Origin: Hydractinia symbiolongicarpus
Lineage: Eukaryota > Cnidaria > Hydrozoa > Anthoathecata > Hydractiniidae
NCBI RefSeq assembly: GCF_029227915.1
Contig: NC_079885.1
Coordinates: 29,143,001-29,207,000, forward strand
Reading direction: 5' to 3'
Length of the DNA stretch: 64,000 nucleotides
Positions 52,801 through 63,127 of the stretch are shown here, one piece after another. Under the pieces are notes generated by a model. That model did no database searches. It saw only the letters and a program-made list of their open reading frames with translations, and had not been told where the DNA came from. The position numbers were made by a program, and so were the translations under genes. Within the stretch, counting starts at the first letter, position 1. Each line of letters opens with the position of its first letter.

Positions 52801-55050
52801 TGTTTTCATTTTTGATGAGACGCTTAGTGAAACGGGTTTAATCGCCGGCAAACGAAAACCCGCGATTTCCCGTAAATCCTGGGCTTGGCCCGTATAGTCG
52901 AATGTATACAAAGAAAGTACCCAGGGAGTAAACTCATTTTCCGAACGATTTTTTAAATTATTTTTTCACCACTAAAACGCCTGAGACTTGCAGTTTTCAG
53001 AAATGTTTTCATTTTTGATGAGACGCTTAATGAAAGTGGTTTAATCGCCGGCAAACGAAAACCCGCCATTTCCCGTAAACCCCGGGCTTGGCCCGTATAG
53101 TCGAATGTATTCAAAGAAAGTACCCAGGGAGTAAACTCATTTCCCAAACGTTTTTTTAAATTATTTTTTCACCACTAAAACGCACGAGATTTGTAGTTTT
53201 CAAAAATGTTTTCATTTTTGATGAGACGCTTAATGAAAGGGGTTTTATCGCCGGCAAACGAAAACCCGCGATTTCCCGTAAATCCCGGGCTTGGCCCGTA
53301 TAGTCGAATGTATACAAAGAAAGTACCCTGTGAGTAAACTCATTTCCAGAACGATTTTTTAAATTATTTTTTCACCACTAAAACGCATAAGACTTGTTGT
53401 TTTCAAAAATGTTTCCATTTTTGATGAGACGCCTGATAAAAGAAGTTTAATCGCCGGCAAACGAAAACCCGCGATTTCCCGTAAATCCCGGGCTTGGCCC
53501 GTATAGTCAAAAGTATACAAAGAAAGTACCCAGGGAGTAAACTGATTTCCCGAACGATTTTTCAAATTATTTCTGCACCACTAGAACGAATGAGACTTGC
53601 AGTTTTCAAAAATGTTTTCAATTTTAATGAGACCATTAATGAAAGAGGTTTAATCGCCGGCAAACGAAAACCCAGGATTATCCGTAAATCCCAGGCTTGG
53701 TCTGTATAGTCGAATGTATACAAAGAAAGAACCATGGGAGTAAACTCATTTCCCTAACGTTTTTTTAAATTATTTTTTCACCACTAAAACGCACGAGATT
53801 TGTAGTTTTCAAAAATGTTTTCATTTTTGATGAGACGCTTAATGAAAGGGGTTTAATCGCCGGCAAACGAAAACCCGCGATTTCCCATGAATCCCGTGTT
53901 TGGCCCGTATAGTCGAATGTATACAAAGAAAGTACCCTGTGAGTAAACTCATTTCCAGAACGATTTTTTAAATTATTTTTTCACCACTAAAACGCATAAG
54001 ACTTGTTGTTTTCAAAAATGTTTTCATTTTTGATGAGACGCTTAGTGAAACTTGTTTAATCGCCGGCAAACGAAAACCCGCGATTTCCCGTAAATCCCGG
54101 GCTTGGCCCGTATAGTCGAATGTATACAAAGAAAGTACCCTGTGAGTAAACTCATTTCCAGAACGATTTTTGAAATTATTTCTGCACCACTAGAACAAAT
54201 GAGACTTGTAGTTTTCAAAAATGTTTTCATTTTTAATGAGACGCTTAATGAAAGAGGTTTTATCGCCGGCAAACGAAAACCCGTGATTTCCCGTAAATCC
54301 CGGACTCGGCCCGTATAGTCAAAAGTATACAAAGAAAGTACCCAGGGAGTAAACGCATTTCCCGAACGATTTTTAAAATTATTTTTTCACCACTAAAACG
54401 TATGAGACTTGTAGTTTTCAAAAATGTTTTCATTTTTGATGAAACGCTTAATGAAAGGGGTTTAATCGCTGGCAAACGAAAACCCGCGATTTCCCGTAAA
54501 TCCCGGGCTTGGCCCATATAGTCGAATGTATACAAAGAAAGCACCCTGTGAGTAAACTCATTTCCAGAACGATTTTTTAAGTTAGTTTTTCACCACTAAA
54601 ACGCACGAGATTTGTAGTTTTCAAAAATGTTTTCATTTTTGATGAGACGCTTAGTGAAACTTGTTTAATCGCCGGCAAACGAAAACCCGCGATTTCCCGT
54701 AAATCCCGGGCTTGGCCCGTATAGTCGAATGTATACAAAGAAAGTACCCTGTGAGTAAACTCATTTCCAGAACGATTTTTTAAATTATTTTTTCACCACT
54801 AAAACGCAGAAGACTTGTTGTTTTGAAAAATGTTTTCATTTTTGATGAGACGCTTAGTGAAACGGGTTTAATCGCCGGCAAACGAAAACCCGCGATTTCC
54901 CGTAAATCCCGGGCTTGGCCCGTATAGTCGAATGTATACAAAGAAAGTACCCTGTGAGTAAACTCATTTCCAGAACGATTTTTTAAATTATTTTTTCACC
55001 ACTAAAACGCAGAAGACTTGTTGTTTTCAAAAATGTTTTCATTTTTGATG
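49881..55050. repeat. Domain B: heterogeneous satellite without a regular HOR
   Basis: Continuous monomers of domain-B types in no fixed order. Local events include two adjacent near-identical monomers at about 51.0-51.35 kb (AGTATGTAAAGAAAG at 51,079 and 51,282, offset 203). A monomer near 52,560 has CACTACAACGCATGAG and CCTGTGGTTTTTAAAAATG and is otherwise typical of domain C. Near 52,040 AAAGGAACCCCGCG carries a one-base loss. Divergence between neighbours looks higher than in the 34-39 kb block, as expected where recent duplication is absent. Confidence 0.72.
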
Positions 55051-56400
55051 AGACGCTTAATGAATGTGGTTTAAACGACGGCAAACGAAAACCCGCGATT
55101 ACCCGTCAATCCCGGGCTTGGCCCGTATAGTCGAATGTATACAAAGAAAGTACCCTGTGAGAAAACTCATTTTCAAAACAATTTTTTAAAATATCTTTTC
55201 AACACTAAAGCGCATGAGACTTGTAGTTTTCGGAAATGTTTTCATTTTTGATGAGACGCTTAATGAAAGTGGTTTAATCGCCGGCAAACGAAAACCCGCG
55301 ATTTCCCGTAAATGCCGGGCTTGGCCCGTATAGTCGAATGTATACAAAGAAAGTACCCTGTGAGTAAACTCATTTCCAAAACGATTTTTTAAATTATCTT
55401 TTCACCACTAAAACGCATGAGACTTTTAGTTTTCAAAAATGTTTTCATTTTTGATGAGACGCTGAATAAAAGAAGTCTAATCGCCGGCAAACGAAAACCA
55501 GCGATTTCCCGTAAATCCCGGACTCGGCGCATATAGTCAAAAGTATACAAAGAAGGTACCCAGGGAGTAAACTCATTTTCCGAACGATTTTTTAAACTAT
55601 TTTTTCACCACTACAACGCATGAGACTTGTAGTTTTCAAAAATGTTTTCATTTTTGATGAGACGCTGAATAAAAGAAGTTTAATCGCCGGCAAACGAAAA
55701 CCAGCGATTTCCCGTAAATCCTGGGCTCAGCCAGTATAGTCAAAAGTATACAAAAAAGTACCCAGGGAGTAAACTGATTTTCCGAACGATTTTTCAAATT
55801 ATTTCTGCACCACTAGAACAAATGAGACTTGTAGTTTTCAAAAATGTTTTCATTTTTGATGAGACGCTGAATAAAAGAAGTTTAATCGCCGGCAAACAAA
55901 AACCCGCCATTTCCCGCAAACCCCGGACTCGGCCCATATAGTCAAAAGTATACAAAGAAAGTACCCAGGGAGTAAACTCATTTTCCGAACGATTTTTTAA
56001 ATTATTTTTGCATCACTACAACGCATGAGACTTGTGGTTTTTAAAAATGTTTCCATTTTTGATGAGACGCTGAATAAAAGAAGTCTAATCGCCGGCAAAC
56101 GAAAACCAGCGATTTCCCGTAAATCCCGGACTCGGCGCGTATAGTCAAAAGTATACAAAGAAAGTACCCAGGGTGTAAACTCATTTCCCGAACGATTTTT
56201 TAAATTATTTTTTCACCACTAAAACGCCTGAGACTTGCAGTTTTCAGAAATGTTTTCATTTTTGATGAGACGCGTAATGAAAGTGGTTTAATCGCCGGCA
56301 AACGAAAACCCGCCATTTCCCGTAAACCCCGGACTAGGCCCGTATTGTCAAAAGTATACAAAGAAAGTATCCAGGGAGTAAACTCATTTTCCGAACGATT
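55051..56400. repeat. Junction of domain B with domain C, via domain-A-type monomers
   Basis: Between about 55,050 and 55,450 the monomers carry CTTAATGAATGTGG and TATCTTTTCACCAC, which are domain-A markers. From about 55,500 the CACTACAACGCATGAG, CGAAAACCAGCG and CTCGGCGC types of domain C begin. One monomer near 55,745 reads TACAAAAAAGTACCC, a small loss. The register stays near 203 bp throughout. Confidence 0.68.
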
Positions 56401-59220
56401 TTTTAAATTATTTTTTCACCACTAAAACGCATGAGACTTGTAGTTTTCAAAAATGTTTTCATTTTTGATGAGACGCTGAATAAAAGAAGTTTAATCGCCG
56501 GCAAACGAAAACCAACGATTTCCCGTAAATCCCGGGCTCAGCCCGTATAGTCAAAAGTATACAAAGAAAGTACCCAGGGAGTAAACTGATTTTCCGAACG
56601 ATTTTTCAAATTATTTCTGCACCACTAGAACAAATGAGACTTGTAGTTTTCAAAAATGTTTTCATTTTTAATGAGACGCTGAATAAAAGGAGTTTAATCG
56701 CCGGCAAACGAAAACCCGCCATTTCCAGTAAACCCAGGACTCGGCCCGTATAGTCAAAAGTATACAAAGAAAGTACCCAGGGAGTAAACTCATTTCCCGA
56801 TCGATTTTTAAATTATTTTTTAACCACTAAAACGCATGAGACTTGTAGTTTTCAAAAATGTTTTCATTTTTGATGAGACGCTGGATAAAAGAAGTTTAAT
56901 CGCCGGCAAACGAAAACCCGCGATTTCCCGTAAATCCTGGACTCGGCCCGTATAGTCAAAAGTATACAAAGAAAGTACCCAGGGAGTAAACTCATTTCCC
57001 GATCGAGTTTTAAATTATTTTTTAACCACTAAAACGCATGAGACTTGTAGTTTTCAAAAATGTTTTCATTTTTGATGAGACGCTGAATAAAAGAAGTTTA
57101 ATCGCCGGCAAACAAAAACCCGCCATTTCCCGCAAACCCCGGACTCGGCCCGTATAGTCAAAAGTATACAAAGAAAGTACCCAGGGAGTAAACTCATTTT
57201 CCGAACGATTTTTTAAATTATTTTTGCATCACTACAACGCATGAGACTTGTAGTTTTCAAAAATGTTTTCATTTTTGATGAGACGCTGAATAAAAGAAGT
57301 TTAATCGCCGGCAAACAAAAACCCGCCATTTCCCGCAAACCCCGGACTCGGCCCGTATAGTCAAAAGTATACAAAGAAAGTACCCAGGGAGTAAACTCAT
57401 TTTCCGAACGATTTTTTAAATTATTTTTGCATCACTACAACGCATGAGACTTGTGGTTTTTAAAAATGTTTCCATTTTTGATGAGACGCTGAATAAAAGA
57501 AGTCTAATCGCCGGCAAACGAAAACCAGCGATTTCCCGTAAATCCCGGACTCGGCGCGTATAGTCAAAAGTATACAAAGAAAGTACCCAGGGAGTAAACT
57601 CATTTCCCAAACGATTTTTTAAATTATTTTTTCACCACTAAAACGCCTGAGACTTGCAGTTTTCAGAAATGTTTTCATTTTTGATGAGACGCTTAATGAA
57701 AGTGGTTTAATCGCCGGCAAACGAAAACCCGCCATTTCCCGTAAACCCCGGACTAGGCCCGTATTGTCAAAAGTATACAAAGAAAGTATCCAGGGAGTAA
57801 ACTCATTTTCCGAACGATTTTTTAAATTATTTTTTCACCACTACAACGCATGAGACTTGTAGTTTTCAAAAATGTTTTCATTTTTGATGAGACGCTGAAT
57901 AAAAGAAGTTTAATCGCCGTCAAACGAAATCCCGCCATTTCCCGTAAACCCCGGACTCTGCCCGTATAGTCGAAAGAATACAAAGAAAGTACCCAGGGAA
58001 TAAACTCATTTTCTGAACGATTTTTTAAACTATTTTTTCACCACTACAACGCATGAGACTTGTAGTTTTCAAAAATGTTTTCATTTTTGATGAGACGCTG
58101 AATAAAAGAAGTTTAATCGCCGGCAAACGAAAACCAACGATTTCCCGTAAATCCCGGGCTCAGCCCGTATAGTCAAAAGTATACAAAGAAAGTACCCAGG
58201 GAGTAAACTGATTTTCCGAACGATTTTTCAAATTATTTCTGCACCACTAGAACAAAGGAGACTTGTAGTTTTCAAAAATGTTTTCATTTTTAATGAGACG
58301 CTGAATAAAGGGAGTTTAATCGCCGGCAAACGAAAACCCGCCATTTCCCGTAAACCCAGGACTCGGCCCGTATAGTCAAAAGTATACAAAGAAAGTACCC
58401 AGGGAGTAAACTCATTTCCCGATCGATTATTAAATTATTTTTTAACCACTAAAACGCATGAGACTTGTAGTTTTCAAAAATGTTTTCATTTTTGATGAGA
58501 CGCTGGATAAAAGAAGTTTAATCGCCGGCAAACGAAAACCCGCGATTTCCCGTAAATCCTGGACTCGGCCCGTATAGTCAAAAGTATGCAAAGAAAGTAC
58601 CCAGGGAGTAAACTCATTTCCCGATCGATTTTTAAATTATTTTTTAACCACTAAAACGCATGAGACTTGTAGTTTTCAAAAATGTTTTCATTTTTGATGA
58701 GACGCTGAATAAAAGAAGTTTAATCGCCGGCAAACAAAAACCCGCCATTTCCCGCAAACCCCGGACTCGCCCTGTATAGTCAAAAGTATACAAAGAAAGT
58801 ACCCAGGGAGTAAACTCATTTTCCGAACGATTTTTTAAATTATTTTTGCATCACTACAACGCATGAGACTTGTAGTTTTCAAAAATGTTTTCATTTTTGA
58901 TGAGACGCTGATTAAAAGAAGTTTAATCGCCGTCAAACGAAAACCCGCCATTTCCCGTAAACCCCGGACTCTGCCCGTATAGTCGAAAGAATACAAAGAA
59001 AGTACCCAGGGAATAAACTCATTTTCCGAACGATTTTTTAAACTATTTTTTCACCACTACAACGCATGAGACTTGTAGTTTTCAAAAATGTTTTCATTTT
59101 TGATGAGACGCTGAATAAAAGAAGTTTAATCGCCGGCAAACGAAAACCAGCGATTTCCCGTAAATCCCGGGCTCAGCCCGTATAGTCAAAAGTATACAAA
59201 GAAAGTACCCAGGGAGTAAA
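56401..59220. repeat. Domain C: nested 7-, 8- and 5-mer duplications
   Basis: Several offsets overlap. GGCGCGTATAG (56,134 and 57,553) and GGACTAGGCCCG (56,331 and 57,750) repeat at 1,419 bp. CTGATTTTCCGAACG (56,586 and 58,208) and GATCGATT (56,799 and 58,421) repeat at 1,622 bp. GGACTCTGCCCG (57,953 and 58,966) repeats at 1,013 bp. Two adjacent monomers at about 57.05-57.45 kb (CCCGCAAACCCCGG, offset 203) are near copies. Several monomers are 202 bp through loss of one T in CGATTTTTAAATT. Confidence 0.75.
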
Positions 59221-62200
59221 CTGATTTTCCGAACGATTTTTCAAATTATTTCTGCACCACTAGAACAAATGAGACTTGTAGTTCTCAAAAATGTTTTCAT
59301 TTTTAATGAGACGCTGAATAAAAGGAGTTTAATCGCCGGCAAACGAAAACCCGCCATTTCCCGTAAACCCAGGACTCGGCCCGTATAGTCAAAAGTATAC
59401 AAAGAAAGTACCCAGGGAGTAAACTCATTTCCCGATCGATTTTTAAATTATTTTTTAACCACTAAAACGCATGAGACTTGTAGTTTTCAAAAATGTTTTC
59501 ATTTTTGATGAGACGCTGGATAAAAGAAGTTTAATCGCCGGCAAACGAAAACCCGCGATTTCCCGTAAATCCTGGACTCGGCCCGTATAGTCAAAAGTAT
59601 ACAAAGAAAGTACCCAGGGAGTAAACTCATTTCCCGAACGATTTTTTAAATTATTTTTTCACCACTAAAACGCATGAGACTTGCAGTTTTCAGAAATGTT
59701 TTCATTTTTGATGAGACGCTTAATGAAAGTGGTTTAATCGCCAGCAAACGAAAACCCGCCATTTCCCGTAAACCCCGGACTCGGCCCGTATAGTCAAAAG
59801 TATACAAAGACAGTATCCAGGGAGTAAACTCATTTTCCGAACGATTTTTTAAATTATTTTTTCACCACTACAACGCATGAGACTTGTAGTTTTCAAAAAT
59901 GTTTTCATTTTTGATGAGACGCTGGATAAAAGAAGTTTAATCGCCGTCAAACGAAAACCCGCCACTTCCCGTAAACCCCGGACTCAGCCCGTATAGTCGA
60001 AAGTATACAAATAAAGTACCCAGGGAATAAACTCATTTTCCGAACGATTTTTTAAACTATTTTTTCACCACTACAACGCATGAGACTTGTAGTTTTTAAA
60101 AATGTTTTCATTTTTGATGAGACGATTAATGAAAGAGGTTTAATCGCCGGCAAACGAAAACCCGCGATTTCCCGTAAATCCCGGGCTTGGCCCGTATAGT
60201 CGAATGTATACAAAGAAAGTACCCAGGGAGTAAACTCATTTCCCGAACGATTTTTTAATCTATTTTTTCACCACTAAAACGCATGAGACTTGTAGTTTTC
60301 AAAAATATTTTCATTTTTGATGAGACGCTGAATAAAAGAAGTTTAATCGCCGGCAAACGAAAACCCGCGATTTCCTGTAAATCCCGGACTTGTCCCGTAT
60401 AATCAAAAGTATACAAAGAAAGTACCCAGGGAGTAAACTCATTTCCCGAACGATTTATTAAATTATTATTTCACCACTAAAGCCCATGAGACTTGTAGTT
60501 TTTAAAAATGTTTTCATTTTTGATGAGACGCTGAATAAAAGGAGTTTAATCGCCGGCAAACGAAAACCCGCCATTTCCCGGAAACCCAGGAATTGGCCCG
60601 TATAGTCAAAAGTATACAAAGAAAGTACCCAGGGAGTAAACTCATTTCCCGAACGATTTTTAAATTATTTTTTAACCACTAAAACGCATGAGACTTGTAG
60701 TTTTCAAAAATGTTTTCATTTTTGATGAGACGCTGGATAAAAGAAGTTTAATCGCCGGCAAACGAAAACCCGCGATTTCCCGTAAATCCTGGACTCGGCC
60801 CGTATAGTCAAAAGTATACAAAGAACGTACCCAGGGAGTAAACTGATTTTCCGAACGATTTTTCAAATTATTTCTGCACCACTAGAACAAATGAGACTTG
60901 TAGTTTTCAAAAATGTTTTCATTTTTAATGAGACGCTGAATAAAAGGAGTTTAATCGCCGGCAAACGAAAACCCGCCATTTCCCGTAAACCCAGGACTCG
61001 GCCCGTATAGTCAAAAGTATACAAAGAAAGTACCCAGGGAGTAAACTCATTTCCCGATCGATTTTTAAATTATTTTTTAACCACTAAAACGCATGAGACT
61101 TGTAGTTTTCAAAAATGTTTTCATTTTTGATGAGACGCTGGATAAAAGAAGTTTAATCGCCGGCAAACGAAAACCCGCGATTTCCCGTAAATCCTGGACT
61201 CGGCCCGTATAGTCAAAAGTATACAAAGAAAGTACCCAGGGAGTAAACTCATTTCCCGAACGATTTTTTAAATTATTTTTTCACCACTAAAACGCATGAA
61301 ACTTGCAGTTTTCAGAAATGTTTTCATTTTTGATGAGACGCTTAATGAAAGTCGTTTAATCGCCGGCAAACGAAAACCCGCAATTTCCCGTAAACCCCGG
61401 ACTTGGCCCGTATAGTCAAAAGTATACAAAGACAGTATCCAGGGAGTAAACTCATTTTCCGAACGATTTTTTAAATTATTTTTTTACCACTACAACGCAT
61501 GAGACTTGTAGTTTTCAAAAATGTTTTCATTTTTGATGAGACGCTGAATAAAGAAGTTTAATCGCCGTCAAACGAAAACCCGCCATTTCCCGTAAACCCC
61601 GGACTCAGCCCGTATAGTCGAAAGTATACAAATAAAGTACCCAGGGAATAAACTCATTTTCCGAACGATTTTTTAAACTATTTTTTCACCACTACAACGC
61701 ATGAGACTTGTAGTTTTTAAAAATGTTTTCATTTTTGATGAGACGCTTAATGAAAGAGGTTTAATCGCCGGCAAACGAAAACCCGCGATTTCCCGTAAAT
61801 CCCGGGCTTGGCCCGTATAGTCGAATGTATACAAAGAAAGTACCCAGGGAGTAAACTCATTTCCCGAACGATTTTTTAATCTATTTTTTCACCACTAAAA
61901 CGCATGAGACTTGTAGTTTTCAAAAATATTTTCATTTTTGATGAGACGCTGAATAAAAGAAGTTTAATCGCCGGCAAACGAAAACCCGCGATTTCCTGTA
62001 AATCCCGGACTTGTCCCGTATAATCAAAAGTATACAAAGAAAGTACCCAGGGAGTAAACTCATCTCCCGAACGATTTATTAAATTATTATTTCACCACTA
62101 AAGCCCAAGGGACTTGTAGTTTTTAAAAATGTTTTCATTTTTGATGAGACGCTGAATAAAAGGAGTTTAATCGCCGGCAAACGAAAACCCGCCATTTCCC

Positions 62201-62464
62201 GTAAACCCAGGAATTGGCCCGTATAGTCAAAAGTATACAAAGAAAGTACCCAGGGAGTAAACTCATTTCCCGAACGATTTTTAAATTATTTTTTCACCAC
62301 TAAAACGCATGAGACTTGTAGTTTTCAAAAATGTTTTCATTTTTGATGAGACGCTGGATAAAAGAAGTTTAATCGCCGGCAAACGAAAACCCGCGATTTC
62401 CCGTAAATCCTGGACTCGGCCCGTATAGTCAAAAGTATACAAAGAAAGTACCCAGGGAGTAAAC
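59221..62464. repeat. Domain C: tandem 8-monomer HOR (2 x 1,622 bp)
   Basis: Copy 1 is about 59,221-60,842 and copy 2 about 60,843-62,464. CTGATTTTCCGAACG occurs at 59,221 and 60,843, GATCGATTTTTAAATT at 59,434 and 61,056, TTAATCTATTTTTTC at 60,256 and 61,877, and CGATTTATTAAATTATT at 60,451 and 62,072. Unit length is 8 x 203 minus 2, explained by the 202-bp monomers. Both copies end in a AAAGCCCA monomer also known from domain A. Confidence 0.84.
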
Positions 62465-63127
62465 TCATTTCCCAAACGATTTTTTAAATTTTTATTTCAC
62501 CACAAAAGCCCATGAGACTTGTAGTTTTTAAAAATGTTTTCATTTTTGATGAGTCACTTAATGAAAGTGGTTTAATCGCTGGCAAACGAAAACCCGCGAT
62601 TTCCTGTAAATCCCGGACTTGTCCCGTATAATCAAAAGTATCCAAAGAAAGTACCCAGGGAGTAAACTCATTTCCCGAACGATTTATTAAATTATTATTT
62701 CACCACTAAAGCCCATGAGACTTGTAGTTTTTAAAAATGTTTTCATTTTTGATGAGACGCTGAATAAAAGGAGTTTAATCGCCGGCAAACGAAAACCCGC
62801 TATTTCCCGTAAACCCAGGACTCGGCCCGTATAGTCAAAAGTATACAAAGAAAGTACCCAGGGAGTAAACTCATTTCCCGAACGATTTTTAAATTATTTT
62901 TTCACCACTAAAACGCATGAGACTTGTAGTTTTCAAAAATGTTTTCATTTTTGATGAGACGCTGGATAAAAGAAGTTTAATCGCCGGCAAACGAAAACCC
63001 GCGATTTCCCGTAAATCCTGGACTCGGCCCGTATAGTCAAAAGTATACAAAGAAAGTACCCAGGGAGTAAACTCATTTCCCAAACGATTTTTTAAATTTT
63101 TATTTCACCACTAAAGCCCATGAGACT
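62115..63127. repeat. Trimer tandem duplication at the C/A junction (608 bp offset)
   Basis: Monomers starting at 62,115, 62,317 and 62,520 recur at 62,723, 62,925 and 63,128. The offset is 608 bp because one monomer in each trimer is 202 bp. CGATTTATTAAATTATT occurs at 62,072 and 62,680. The third monomer pair diverges (GAGTCACTTAATG with CCGGACTTGTCCCG against GAGACACTTAATG with CCGGGCTTGGCCCG), placing the end of the duplication inside it. The block overlaps the end of the 8-mer HOR. Confidence 0.78.
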
